Positions 44,576 through 54,024 of a stretch of 64,000 nucleotides of DNA are shown piece by piece; positions within the stretch are counted from its first letter, which is position 1, and each line of letters opens with the position of its first letter. The translations under genes were made by a program, and so were the position numbers. Below the pieces are notes generated by a model. The model was not told the origin of the DNA, did not search any database, and saw only the letters and a list, made by a program, of their open reading frames with translations. The DNA comes from Chloroflexi bacterium 44-23 (GTDB lineage: Bacteria; Chloroflexota; Anaerolineae; Anaerolineales; Anaerolineaceae). The stretch is from NCBI GenBank assembly GCA_001899005.1, contig MKUW01000001.1, forward strand, positions 1 through 64,000, read 5' to 3'.

Positions 44576-45643
44576 TTAATCCTTTTGATCTAGATATTTT
44601 TCCCCTTGAACAGTGCTTATGTCTGATAATCCTCTTTTCAATTTTGCGCCACAAGAATCTCTTACAATTAATTTTGTTTCAAGCATGATTGTCTGTGCTG
44701 GTAGACTATTATCCTGCATCCGCTCGGTTAATAAACGAACAGCTTCCATACCCATTTGCAACTTTGGCTGAGCCATCGTAGTCAGGGAAGGAGTTACATA
44801 CTGTGTGAGCTCAATATCATCAAAGCCCACCACAGCCAAGTCCTGCGGAACGCGTAAACCCTTTTCAGATGCAGCACGAATTACACCTATAGCCATCAAA
44901 TCGTTAAAAGCGAAGATGGCAGTAGGACGGGAGGGATTGGTAAGAATCTCTAAAGCAGCCTTGTATCCTGATGTAGGGTGAAAGTCACCTTGCACAATGA
45001 TGTCCTCATTAACTGAAAAACCAGACTCATGCAAGGCGTTGCGAAAACCAACCACTCTGTCCATGGAAGGCGAGAGATGATGTGGACCCATAATACAACC
45101 AATATTCTGGTGCCCAATCGCTAATAGATGTTTTGTAACTCGATACCCGCCTTGATAATTATCGGTGAAAACTGAGTCTATAGCGTATTGCATTTCCGAA
45201 AGGTTGCGATCGATTAGAACAACCGGATGTTTGTGTTTGATTAGAGGATACAAAGATTCTGGTCGATCACCAGCTGCAACAAAAATTATCCCATCAACCT
45301 GTTTTTTGAGAAGGACATCAACGTAGATCTTCTCTTTATCCTGCAAACCTTCAGTATTGCACAAGATAACATTGTAATTGGCTGCAAAAGCGGCTGATTC
45401 AACGTGGTGACCAACCTCCGCAAAAAAAGGATTGGCACTGTCAGGGAGGATCAGCCCGATCGTATGCGTTTGTCCCATACGTAAAGATCGGGCTAGTTCA
45501 TTAGGTTGATAGCCAATTTCCTCCATGGCAATTAACACCCGATTTTTTACTTCACTTGAGACAAATCGTGTATTGTTGACTACGTGTGAAACAGTAGTAA
45601 TGGATACATTAGCTTGTTCTGCAACCTCTCTAATCGTAGACAT
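44576..45643 (-). CDS. LacI-family transcriptional regulator (operon leader)
   Basis: 355 aa. The N-terminal helix-turn-helix (STIREVAEQANVSITTVSHVVNNTR) and hinge helix (NELARSLRMGQTHTIGLIL) are canonical LacI. The effector-binding domain follows the periplasmic sugar-binding fold, ending TMLETKLIVRDSCG. It is first in the same-strand cluster and lies behind an exact-consensus promoter with a palindromic operator, so it probably represses the whole operon and its own gene until the pathway sugar or intermediate is present. Confidence 0.95.
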   Translation of the reverse strand: MSTIREVAEQANVSITTVSHVVNNTRFVSSEVKNRVLIAMEEIGYQPNELARSLRMGQTHTIGLILPDSANPFFAEVGHHVESAAFAANYNVILCNTEGLQDKEKIYVDVLLKKQVDGIIFVAAGDRPESLYPLIKHKHPVVLIDRNLSEMQYAIDSVFTDNYQGGYRVTKHLLAIGHQNIGCIMGPHHLSPSMDRVVGFRNALHESGFSVNEDIIVQGDFHPTSGYKAALEILTNPSRPTAIFAFNDLMAIGVIRAASEKGLRVPQDLAVVGFDDIELTQYVTPSLTTMAQPKLQMGMEAVRLLTERMQDNSLPAQTIMLETKLIVRDSCGAKLKRGLSDISTVQGEKYLDQKD

Positions 45644-45668
45644 CGTTCATTCCAATCCGGTTAATGGT

Positions 45669-45676
45669 TTGCGCAA
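45669..45676. promoter_or_regulatory. LacI-type operator candidate
   Basis: TTGCGCAA, an 8-bp palindrome with central CG within GATTGCGCAAACC on the coding strand, located near +5 to +12 of the predicted transcript. The central CpG palindrome is typical of LacI-family operators. Confidence 0.55.
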
Positions 45677-45687
45677 TCGTTTTCTTT

Positions 45688-45716
45688 ATTATAGAGAGGT
45701 TAAACTATAATGTCAA
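45688..45716 (-). promoter_or_regulatory. Exact-consensus sigma70 promoter of the catabolic operon
   Basis: On the minus strand TTGACA, a 17-bp spacer and TATAAT, a perfect match to the consensus, 45 bp upstream of the lacI-type ATG. Confidence 0.85.
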
Positions 45717-46109
45717 CTACTAATTTTTTGTAAAAATAAAGATAAAGAATCCGCATTTCAAAGTACCAAATAATGGGTAAATATTTCACCATTATATCGG
45801 CATCGATCACCCGTATAGACATAATCCACTGGGTTCGGGAGAAATGAGTTACATACTTTCCTGTTACCAATTAATCGGAGACAACTGGTGATTAAATCAT
45901 TGTTTGATAAGTAAGGTGTTTAGACTTTTTTTGAAAACTTACAGTGATTTTTTGGACAATTTTACTCCGTAAAAATCGAAGTTCGAGAAGTTGACTAAAA
46001 AAATAATAAATTCACTTTTATTGATAGCATTTATGCAATTTCCTTGGCTTTATTCCAATAATCCTATCTTTCCATCTACAAGTTGTGACCTCACACCCCC
46101 AGCCCCACC

Positions 46110-47582
46110 TCACATCCTATCTGCGAGTATCCGAAAATGATGGCCGTAAATCGCCAGGGTGATTGCCTGTGGAAATAGGCGTGGTTTGCGAAATAAGGTC
46201 CATAAAAATAGTTTCCAATACTCGGCTCGCTCAACTCCTTTAATGCCCAGGGTAACAACCGAGCGAAACAAAGCGCGTATATACGTCCAGTCCAGGTGCA
46301 ACTGAATCTGGGGTGGTTGCACTGTGAGCAAAAAAGTCTTGGCGCGCTGATAATAAGCCTGCGGGGTATACAAAAATTGCACTAATTGACGGTGGCCCGC
46401 TTGCAGAATTTTTAAATCCAGTTTTGGAATAATATTGGTGGATCCATCACCATTGTCACCGGTCATTTCGCCTAACAACCTGCCTTCAAGCTTCATGCGA
46501 TCGTACAAACGAGTCCCGGCCGGGGCTTGCAGCAGACCAATCATGGCGGTGGTGATTCCGGCTTTCATTATAAAATCTGATTGCTGCGTAAAAATTGTTT
46601 CCGTATCCGAATCAAAACCAACAATAAAGCCGCCCTGAACTTCCATACCAGCTCGCTGAATACGCCGGACACTCTCTATCAGGTCCCGATTGCGGTTTTG
46701 GGTCTTACTGCACTCAACCAGGCTTTCTTCATTGGGAGTCTCAATACCGACAAAAACCTCATTAAATCCGGCAGCCACCATCTGGCTCATCAATACTGCA
46801 TCATCTGCCAGGTTGATGGAAACTTCGGTGTTGAAAGGCAATCCCGTCTTTCCTTTGCGCCATTCGATCAGTGCCGGCAGCACTTCCTGCTTGAGAACCT
46901 TCTTATTGCCAATAAAGTTATCATCCACAATAAAGACCGGCTCACGCCATCCTAAAGCATACAATCCATCCAGCTCGTTAATCAATTGTTTTGCGGTTTT
47001 GGTACGCGGCCTATGCCCCAACATCGACGTAATGTTGCAGAAATCACAGTTGTAAGGACAGCCACGAGAAAACTGGATGCTCATGGTTGCATATTGTTTC
47101 AGATCAGCCAGATGCCACAAAGGTGGCGGGGTATGTTGGATATCCGGATGTACATCGGAGGTATATACTCTCTGCGCCTGGCCGCGCCCATAATCAAGCC
47201 AGAAACGCGGTAAGGTAATTTCGCCTTCATTGAGCACAAAATGATCAACCAATGGGAAAGATTCAAATTCACTGGTGAAGAGCGGCCCGCCGGCAACGAC
47301 TGTCTTGCCAGCCAGTTTCGCCTGTTTAATTAAGGCATGGGCCGATTCGCGTTGCACTACCATGGCTGAAATCATTACCAGATCGGCCCAGGCAAGGTCT
47401 TCTTCCACCAGTGGCCGAATATTGACATCCACCAATCGCTTTTCCCAACCATGCGGTAAGAGGGAAGCAATAGTCAACAAACCAAGCGGAGGTGTACCGG
47501 CTTTTTTATCAATGAACTTAAGGGCGTGCTTAAAACTCCAAAAAGTATCGGGAAATTGCGGGTAAATAAATAACACTTTCAT
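46110..47582 (-). CDS. B12-binding-domain radical SAM protein
   Basis: 490 aa from the ATG at 47582 (GGAGG upstream; the TTG four codons earlier overlaps that site). The N-terminal cobalamin-binding-type domain (about 1-140) lacks a clear DxHxxG but has the fold VDVNIRPLVEEDLAWADLVMIS. The radical SAM cluster is CPYNCDFC (Cys175, Cys179, Cys182), followed by EVFVGIETPNEESL. A C-terminal DUF4070-like segment (about 385-490) ends YGHHFRILADRM. It is close to hopanoid-type methylase relatives; the substrate, possibly a lipid, is unknown. Confidence 0.9.
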   Translation of the reverse strand: MKVLFIYPQFPDTFWSFKHALKFIDKKAGTPPLGLLTIASLLPHGWEKRLVDVNIRPLVEEDLAWADLVMISAMVVQRESAHALIKQAKLAGKTVVAGGPLFTSEFESFPLVDHFVLNEGEITLPRFWLDYGRGQAQRVYTSDVHPDIQHTPPPLWHLADLKQYATMSIQFSRGCPYNCDFCNITSMLGHRPRTKTAKQLINELDGLYALGWREPVFIVDDNFIGNKKVLKQEVLPALIEWRKGKTGLPFNTEVSINLADDAVLMSQMVAAGFNEVFVGIETPNEESLVECSKTQNRNRDLIESVRRIQRAGMEVQGGFIVGFDSDTETIFTQQSDFIMKAGITTAMIGLLQAPAGTRLYDRMKLEGRLLGEMTGDNGDGSTNIIPKLDLKILQAGHRQLVQFLYTPQAYYQRAKTFLLTVQPPQIQLHLDWTYIRALFRSVVTLGIKGVERAEYWKLFLWTLFRKPRLFPQAITLAIYGHHFRILADRM

Positions 47583-47688
47583 TTTTTCCTCCAAACAGGT
47601 AAGTGAAAATATCCAAGGATGGCAGCATCCATTTAAAGAAATTTTTATGTTCGAAAGCGAGTGAGACAGAAACGAGCGGAGTTAATAC

Positions 47689-48561
47689 CTATGCGGCAGA
47701 TATCTCCGGAAAAAGTTTCATGTTTGCATAAAATGCACCCACCAGCCCACGACCGGTATGCGCACCCAATACAGGTGCTACGGTCGAATCAGGCAGCCAG
47801 TGGCAGATATAACTCTGATTAAGCAGTTCCCGGATACGTTCGACACCATCCGGATTGACGGTGCTGCCAATTTGAATGCGTAAATCACTGCCTTCCGGCA
47901 CGTCTTTCTTAATGACATTCACCAGACCCTCCAAAGCGCGCTTGAAGGTTGGGCTTTTGCCGCGATCATAGTATTTACCGTCGGATTTGCTGACGCCAAT
48001 GAGCGGTTTGATGCGCAGAATATTCGCTAACAAGCCTTTCATGTGGCTGATACGGCCGCCGTGAATCAGATATTTTAGATCGGGCAATGTGTAGATGGTT
48101 TCTGTGGCTGCCCGAACTTTTGCCACCAGTTCTTCTATCTTTTGCAACGACAAACCAGCTTTGACCCCTCTGGCAGCAGCTTCCACCTGCCAACCTTGTG
48201 CCCCGGAAAGGGTTAAGGTATCAATAAAGTGGACATCAGCTTCCGGAACCATCTGTGCGGCTGTCTTTGCAGATTGGAGGGTATTGCTCAAGCCTGAGGA
48301 AATGTGAATGGAGAGAATCGGGCCGGATGGTGCCAGGCGGCGATATAATTCCGCAAAATCGCCCGGTGAGGGCAGTGAGGTAACCGGCAGGCTATCTGTC
48401 GTGGTTAGCAATTCGTAAAACTCGTCTGGTTGGATATCCTCCCCGCTGCGGTAGGTCTTGCCATCCAATTCGATTTTAAGTGGCACAGCGTGTACTTGCA
48501 CTCCAATGGCTTCAAAAACCCCCGGTGTAATATCCATACCACTATCCGTAACTATATTCAT
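47689..48561 (-). CDS. DegV-family fatty-acid-binding protein
   Basis: 290 aa. The DegV signature is intact: VTDSGMDITPGV at the N terminus, VTSLPSPGDFAELYRRL, ISIHISSGLSNTLQSA and HGGRISHMKGLLANILRIKPLIGVSKSDGK. DegV/FakB proteins bind a fatty acid and present it for phosphorylation and use in membrane lipids. A PlsC-type acyltransferase gene lies 25 bp upstream on the same strand, fitting a fatty-acid incorporation role. No FakA kinase is seen in the window. Confidence 0.93.
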   Translation of the reverse strand: MNIVTDSGMDITPGVFEAIGVQVHAVPLKIELDGKTYRSGEDIQPDEFYELLTTTDSLPVTSLPSPGDFAELYRRLAPSGPILSIHISSGLSNTLQSAKTAAQMVPEADVHFIDTLTLSGAQGWQVEAAARGVKAGLSLQKIEELVAKVRAATETIYTLPDLKYLIHGGRISHMKGLLANILRIKPLIGVSKSDGKYYDRGKSPTFKRALEGLVNVIKKDVPEGSDLRIQIGSTVNPDGVERIRELLNQSYICHWLPDSTVAPVLGAHTGRGLVGAFYANMKLFPEISAA

Positions 48562-48586
48562 TTGGAAAATTCCTCCCCGATTCTGA

Positions 48587-49279
48587 TTAGAAAAAAGCTT
48601 TTAATGGACTCATAAATGGTCCTTGTAGATGGCGATCCTCGCTTTGGAAAGCCAGTTCGCGAATATGACTCATGATAATTTTGGAAATCTGGCGCACATG
48701 ATTGTGATCATCGACATTACCATGGAAAGGAATTGGGAGACCAACGGTCATGTAGTAGGGGCCATGGAAATACCAGCGCCCTTCCTCTTCTTTTCCTTCG
48801 ATGTGCGTGATGATCGAACGTACTCTTCCACGCAGCAAATGGATCCCTACCGGAATGACCGGCGCCCCGCTCAGCAAAGCCAGCCTGGCTGCCCCAGTGC
48901 GTGGATCGCCAAAACCACCTTCGCGTGGACTGAGGTTGCCTTCCGGAAAAATAACGATTGTTTCGTTGTTCGCCAGGCGCTGCAAAGCTTCATCCATGGC
49001 TGCTTTTCCATTACCAGGAACAACCGGTATATGCCCGGAACGACGAAGATACTTGCCAAACACCGGCACTTTGAAAAGTTTTTCATTGATCAAAATAAAA
49101 GCCTGATGATTAACCATGGCTGCCACATAAAAAGGATCAGTGGTGCTGGGATGATTGGCAACAATGATTTTCGCCCCATCAGGCAGTGGTGAATACCGGC
49201 GGATATCCATATTAAGCATGGTACCCGTATAGGTTTTTATAACCGGCTTTGAAAAATTGTAAAGTAATGCTTCAAGCAT
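48587..49279 (-). CDS. 1-acyl-sn-glycerol-3-phosphate acyltransferase (PlsC-like)
   Basis: 230 aa. The acyltransferase catalytic motif is NHPSTTD (HxxxxD), and the later motif IVIFPEGNLSPR replaces the usual FPEGTRS. A hydrophobic segment precedes the catalytic motif only weakly. The family transfers an acyl chain to lysophosphatidic acid. It is probably co-transcribed with the DegV gene downstream. Confidence 0.9.
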   Translation of the reverse strand: MLEALLYNFSKPVIKTYTGTMLNMDIRRYSPLPDGAKIIVANHPSTTDPFYVAAMVNHQAFILINEKLFKVPVFGKYLRRSGHIPVVPGNGKAAMDEALQRLANNETIVIFPEGNLSPREGGFGDPRTGAARLALLSGAPVIPVGIHLLRGRVRSIITHIEGKEEEGRWYFHGPYYMTVGLPIPFHGNVDDHNHVRQISKIIMSHIRELAFQSEDRHLQGPFMSPLKAFF

Positions 49280-49780
49280 AAGCTTCCTTGATGAAAATAT
49301 TTGAAATCACAGTTTTATACCCTATTGATCGTAAAGGCGAAACTGTGGCCGCGCATCGTACTGACGATACATAATATGGGTACCAAATGTCACCCAAAAG
49401 CATGCCAAATGCGTGCCGGTCATAGTGACTCTCATGACCATAATCACATTTGCAAGGTATCTTTTGAATAAAACGGGACGTGTCAATAAAACACTCCTCC
49501 CTAATTATTGAAATGATAAATTGCAAGCTTAATAACACCTTGCAATCAGGGAGTTACGAATATCACTTAGTGGGAGCTTCTTCTCCAAACCATGATCCAC
49601 AAGCAGCCAATATTTCACGCAAAGGTGAACACCATCATTTCTTTCTGAGTGTAAAACCAAACCCAAAAGGAAAAGAATATTTAAAGCCAAGCTTGGGTGG
49701 TGGAAAAATGTAGTTTTTTAGGGCGAAAAGCCATCCAGTAACCCGCATAAAAATCAGGATGTTGGCTGGTTACCGGAAAA

Positions 49781-49827
49781 TGCCATTGCGAGGCCACCAA
49801 AGACAAGGACAATGGTTCGCAATGGCA
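49781..49827. repeat. Dispersed repeat, copy 5 (short, hairpin form)
   Basis: TGCCATTGCGA (49781-49791) with GGCCACCAAAGACAAGGACAA and the opposing arm TGGTTCGCAATGGCA (49813-49827). Same hairpin sequence core as the copy at 31321, without the outer flanks. Confidence 0.6.
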
Positions 49828-49876
49828 TCATTTTAGAAGATTGAGTAGCAACGAAATTTGCTTTAATGTAAAACTG

Positions 49877-49908
49877 GCACACGAAAACAGACATCTGTTT
49901 TCGTATGC
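49877..49908. terminator. Bidirectional hairpin terminator at the catalase end
   Basis: GGCA-C-ACGAAAACAGA around a 2-base loop (CA), pairing with TCTGTTTTCGT-A-TGCC: 15 bp with one mismatch, flanked by AAAA/TTTT-rich sequence on both sides. It lies 7 bp beyond the catalase stop on the minus strand. Confidence 0.7.
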
Positions 49909-49915
49909 CATATTT

Positions 49916-51628
49916 TTATAATAGCCAGGGATCGTTCTCAGGCTCGATATAACTATCGGTATTCGTATCTATTTCTATACCGGGATCTACGGGTTGGGTA
50001 GGAATATTTAATTCTGGATGTAAGTTGTTGGCTTTTTTTAGATTTATACTGGAATTTTTCTCAGGTAAATTTAAATCTACATCTTCAATTGCAATATTTA
50101 ATGACTTTGCAACTCCCTTGCCATATTCAGGATCTGCCCGATAACAATTATAAATGTGCCTGTGTTTTATTTGAAGCGTTGAGTCTCCCATATTTCTGGC
50201 AGTATTATCAAATAAAACCTGCTTTTGATCAGCGGTCATCGCTCGGAAAAGAAGCCCCGGTTGTGTGTAATAATCAGAATCGTCTTCTCGAAAGTCGTAT
50301 CTGTAAACATCCCCACCTTTTTCCATCGGAAGATTATCCTCGGGACTGTCTTCCCAATTCCCATAGCTATTTGGTTCGTAATGCAGCTCGCTTCCCAGGT
50401 TTCCATCAACACGCATAAGCCCGTCCCTGTGGAAGCTATGTGGGTTTTTAACTGCTTTGGGCGTATTAACTGGTATTTGATGGTGATTAACACCCAAACG
50501 ATACCTTTGCGCATCCCCATAGGAAAATAAGCGACCCTGGAGCATACGATCAGGGGAAAAACTAATTCCCGGAACTACACTGGCAGGGTTAAAACCGGCT
50601 TGCTCTATTTGCGCAAAATAATTATCTGGATTCTTATTTAATTCAAATTCTCCGACTGGCATAAGCGGAAAATCTTCTTTTAACCACATTTTGGTTAAGT
50701 CAAAAGGATTGTTTTCCATCGCATCAGCTTGTTCTTCGGTCATCACTTGTATATACATTTTCCACTTTGGATACATTCCTTGTTCAATCGCCTGATAAAG
50801 GTCTCTCTGATGAGATTCTCTATCCATTCCGACTACCTTGCCAGCTTCTTGATCGGTTAGATTTCGTATGCCTTGTTGAGATCTAAAGTGAAATTTTACC
50901 CACACCCGCTTATTTTCACTGTTGATAAGGCTAAATGCATGCGAACTAAACCCATGCATATGTCTGTATGATGATGGAAGACCTCTATCCCCCATAATTA
51001 TGGTAACCTGCAAAAGTGCCTCCGGTAAAGAACTCCAGAAATCCCAATTTGTATTGGGGCTTCTCATATTCGTTCGGGGGTCTCTCTTAACCGCATGATT
51101 TAAGTCAATAAATTTCATTGGATCTCTAAAGAAAAATACAGGTGTATTGTTACCGACCAAATCCCAATTGCCTTCCTCCGTATAAAACTTCAAAGCAAAT
51201 CCACGAATATCTCTTTCTGCATCGGCTGCTCCCCGCTCCCCGGCCACTGTTGAGAAACGAGCTACCATTTCCGTTTTTTTGCCAATTTTAGAAAATATAT
51301 TGGCTTTGGTATACCTCGTTATATCGTGGGTAACAGTAAAAGTTCCAAATGCTCCCGAGCCTTTCGCATGCATTCTACGTTCAGGTATCACTTCGCGATC
51401 AAAATGAGCCAGCTTTTCCAACAACCATACATCTTGCAAGGAGACTGACCCGCGTTGTCCAGCCGTCATACTATCTTGATTGTCTGTCACAGGAGCACCT
51501 GCGGCTGTTCTTAATCCAGGGTCATCACCTTTTCTCTGATTTCTACTGGGAATAGGATCACCCAAGCCATTTTTTGCCATGGGGTTTTTATTACCATTTT
51601 TTTTGTTTCGATCTAATTGTTTATCCAC
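49916..51628 (-). CDS. Monofunctional heme catalase, AT-rich, probably acquired
   Basis: 570 aa, longer than a small-subunit catalase because of a 60-residue N-terminal and a 50-residue C-terminal extension. Catalytic His87 is in [13 protein letters not shown], the catalytic Asn near 160 in [11 protein letters not shown], and the proximal heme Tyr in [29 protein letters not shown] near the C terminus is typical of clade-3 type enzymes. Codon use is markedly more AT-rich than in purA, guaA or surE, suggesting acquisition. It has its own palindromic upstream region and a terminator. Confidence 0.93.
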   Translation of the reverse strand: MDKQLDRNKKNGNKNPMAKNGLGDPIPSRNQRKGDDPGLRTAAGAPVTDNQDSMTAGQRGSVSLQDVWLLEKLAHFDREVIPERRMHAKGSGAFGTFTVTHDITRYTKANIFSKIGKKTEMVARFSTVAGERGAADAERDIRGFALKFYTEEGNWDLVGNNTPVFFFRDPMKFIDLNHAVKRDPRTNMRSPNTNWDFWSSLPEALLQVTIIMGDRGLPSSYRHMHGFSSHAFSLINSENKRVWVKFHFRSQQGIRNLTDQEAGKVVGMDRESHQRDLYQAIEQGMYPKWKMYIQVMTEEQADAMENNPFDLTKMWLKEDFPLMPVGEFELNKNPDNYFAQIEQAGFNPASVVPGISFSPDRMLQGRLFSYGDAQRYRLGVNHHQIPVNTPKAVKNPHSFHRDGLMRVDGNLGSELHYEPNSYGNWEDSPEDNLPMEKGGDVYRYDFREDDSDYYTQPGLLFRAMTADQKQVLFDNTARNMGDSTLQIKHRHIYNCYRADPEYGKGVAKSLNIAIEDVDLNLPEKNSSINLKKANNLHPELNIPTQPVDPGIEIDTNTDSYIEPENDPWLL

Positions 51629-51684
51629 GTTTATTTCTCCTTTAAGGTGTTTATATAAATATAGGTTTGGTCACCCAGCCTATT

Positions 51685-51722
51685 CAAATTTTTTAAAAAT
51701 TTGTATCGTTTCAATAAAACGA
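51685..51722. promoter_or_regulatory. Two inverted repeats upstream of the catalase gene
   Basis: CAAATTTTT-T-AAAAATTTG (51685-51703, perfect) followed by TCGTTT-CAATA-AAACGA (51706-51722, perfect), about 60-95 bp upstream of the ATG. They could be operators for a peroxide-responsive regulator; no known box is matched. Confidence 0.5.
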
Positions 51723-51889
51723 AGTTGAAAAGTGTTTTTCGAAAAGATAAAAATTTAGGTTCTAATTATTAATTCAAAGCAATTAATAATAACCTTTTAT
51801 TAATAAGATTTATAGACTTTGTAGAAGCTCTTGTATTATCAGTAAACAGCAGCGCATGTTGTTAAAAAAATACATGCATGTTTATTGTT

Positions 51890-53446
51890 TTACTCCCACT
51901 CAATCGTGGCAGGTGGTTTGCTGGTGACGTCGTACACAACGCGGTTGACCCCGGCAACCTCATTGACAATACGGCCAGCCACTCTTGCCAGCAGATCATA
52001 AGGCAGGCGAGCCCAATCAGCGGTCATGAAGTCATCACTGGTAACCGCGCGCAAGGCGATCACCTCCTGATAGGTGCGCGAATCGCCCATTACTCCCACC
52101 GAGCGCACCGGCAACAAGACTGCAAATGCCTGTGCGATTGGCAATTCAACTTCGCGGGTGCGCTTACCCAATAGACCTGCCGTGCTCAATTCAGAAGTAA
52201 AGATGGCATCCGCAGCCCGCAGGGTGGCCAGTCGCTCGGGCGTGATCCCCCCTAAACATCGCACAGCCAGGCCGGGACCCGGGAAAGGCTGCCTCCAGAC
52301 CAGTTCGACCGGCAGTCCCAGCGCCTCACCGACTGCCCGCACTTCATCTTTAAAAAGATAGCGTAAAGGTTCCACCAAAGCAAAGTCAAGGTCATCCGGC
52401 AATCCACCGACATTGTGGTGCGATTTGATGACCTGTCCCTGGCTGCGATCCGGAGCGCTCGATTCGATTACATCCGGATATATGGTGCCCTGCACCAGAA
52501 ACTGGGGTTGGCCGCTTGAAAGAGCAGCTTGCTCAAAGACGCGAATAAATGTACCCCCAATTGCTTTGCGCTTTTGTTCCGGATCAGTCACCCCTGCGAG
52601 GGCAGCCATGAACTCTGCTATCGCGTCGACCGTTTTTAGCGGCATACCCAGGTGCTGGCGGAAGGCTGCTTCCACCTGATTGCGCTCATTTTGTCGCAAG
52701 AGGCCGTTATCGACAAAAACCGCCACCAACTGCGATCCAATAGCCCTGTAAACCAAGGCGGCCGACACACTTGAATCCACGCCACCGCTGACGCCAACCA
52801 GGGCGCGTTGATCGCCGACCTGCTGCCGGATCTGTTCGATGCTTTCAGCGATTATCGATTCAGGTGTCCAGGTCGCCCGGCACTGGCAGATATCAAGCAC
52901 AAAACGCTGCAACATGGCAAATCCAGCCGGGGTATGGCGTACCTCTGGATGAAATTGCACGCCGTAAATTGCACGCTTCACATCACCCATCGCCGCAATC
53001 GGGCTATTATGGCTGGCCGCCAGGCGTTCGAAGCCGGTTGGAAGTGATTCAATACGATCGCCATGTGACATCCAGACCGGCTGGATGCCGGGTGGGAGCA
53101 ATGGGTTTGGCAAAAGTGTCTCAATCTGTGCCAATCCGTACTCACCTTCGCTGGAAGCAGCCACCACCCCACCTAACGCTCTGGTGAGCGCCTGCATCCC
53201 GTAGCAGATCCCCAGAACAGGCAAGCCACTCTCCAGTACAAAAGCTGGCAACTGGGGAGCTCCGGGAGCGTAAATCGAATTCGGTCCACCAGATAAAATG
53301 AAACCGCGTGGCTGCATAGCCATGACCCGGGCAGCATCTACATTCCAGGGAAACATCTCGCAGTATACCTGTGCTTCGCGTACCCGCCGGGTAATCAATT
53401 GGCTGTATTGTGAGCCAAAATCAAGAACAACGATGGTGTCATACAT
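51890..53446 (-). CDS. guaA: GMP synthase (glutamine-hydrolysing)
   Basis: 518-aa full-length GuaA. The glutamine amidotransferase domain has Cys in LGICYGMQ and the His/Glu pair in VQFHPEV. The ATP-PPase domain starts at [16 protein letters not shown]. The C-terminal dimerisation domain ends [16 protein letters not shown]. It converts XMP to GMP. The xpt gene lies 5 bp upstream on the same strand, so both serve guanine nucleotide supply. Confidence 0.98.
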   Translation of the reverse strand: MYDTIVVLDFGSQYSQLITRRVREAQVYCEMFPWNVDAARVMAMQPRGFILSGGPNSIYAPGAPQLPAFVLESGLPVLGICYGMQALTRALGGVVAASSEGEYGLAQIETLLPNPLLPPGIQPVWMSHGDRIESLPTGFERLAASHNSPIAAMGDVKRAIYGVQFHPEVRHTPAGFAMLQRFVLDICQCRATWTPESIIAESIEQIRQQVGDQRALVGVSGGVDSSVSAALVYRAIGSQLVAVFVDNGLLRQNERNQVEAAFRQHLGMPLKTVDAIAEFMAALAGVTDPEQKRKAIGGTFIRVFEQAALSSGQPQFLVQGTIYPDVIESSAPDRSQGQVIKSHHNVGGLPDDLDFALVEPLRYLFKDEVRAVGEALGLPVELVWRQPFPGPGLAVRCLGGITPERLATLRAADAIFTSELSTAGLLGKRTREVELPIAQAFAVLLPVRSVGVMGDSRTYQEVIALRAVTSDDFMTADWARLPYDLLARVAGRIVNEVAGVNRVVYDVTSKPPATIEWE

Positions 53447-53451
53447 ACGAA

Positions 53452-54024
53452 TTAATTGGAAAATACGATCTTGCCGTCATCCATATTGGATATAATGGCC
53501 AGCGATTCGATCGGCACACCCAATCCCTTTAATTTCTCACGGCCACCTTCAAAAACCTTCTCGACCAACGCTCCGATACCTACCAGTTGCGCGCCGGCTG
53601 CTGCCGTCAGGCGCGCAAGTCCGGCGATCGTGCTGCCGGAGGCCAGGAAATCATCGATGATCAATATTTTTTCGCCGCAGCACAAGAATTCAGGTGAAAC
53701 AATCAGCTCTGTCATTGTGCCGCGCGTATGCGAAGGTGCAGTGGTCAGATAGACGGTTTCCGGCATGGTTATTGGCTTGGTCTTGCGAGCATATACCACC
53801 GGGATGTTCAGATAACGGGCGGTCATCACTGCCGGGGCAATACCGGAGATTTCAGCAGTCAGCACCTTGTCAGCGCCAATCTCTTTAAAGAGACTTGCCA
53901 GTTCCTGACCGCAAGCATCCATTAAGACTGCATCAACCTGATGGTTGATAAAACCATCCACCTTGAGAATGCCGCCCCCCAGGTTGGCACCATCCTTGAT
54001 AATTCGATCTTTTAATAATTGCAT
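53452..54024 (-). CDS. xpt: Xanthine phosphoribosyltransferase
   Basis: 190 aa from the ATG at 54024, preceded by AGGAG; a much longer in-frame extension (to 54357) crosses non-coding sequence and is not used. The PRPP-binding motif is [33 protein letters not shown] and [10 protein letters not shown] are typical of Xpt. It salvages xanthine (and probably guanine) to the nucleotide. It forms an operon with guaA. No purine riboswitch was recognised in the leader. Confidence 0.93.
   Translation of the reverse strand: MQLLKDRIIKDGANLGGGILKVDGFINHQVDAVLMDACGQELASLFKEIGADKVLTAEISGIAPAVMTARYLNIPVVYARKTKPITMPETVYLTTAPSHTRGTMTELIVSPEFLCCGEKILIIDDFLASGSTIAGLARLTAAAGAQLVGIGALVEKVFEGGREKLKGLGVPIESLAIISNMDDGKIVFSN

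Larger units (their letters stand above)
45644..46109. other. Intergenic region upstream of the catabolic operon
   Basis: About 466 bp holding the operon promoter and operator at its left end; the remainder (45720-46109) is AT-rich with no gene recognised, and contains the 3' side of the radical SAM gene at its right edge. Confidence 0.55.
49280..49915. other. 636-bp intergenic region between plsC and catalase genes
   Basis: No supported gene. It contains a compact copy of the dispersed hairpin repeat (49781-49827) and a long hairpin beside the catalase end (49877-49908). ORFs here have no recognised domains. Confidence 0.5.

Noticed and set aside
49272..49538. 88-aa minus-strand ORF upstream of plsC
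   Set aside because: No ribosome site or known domain; the peptide is Tyr/Cys-rich noise and overlaps the plsC start.
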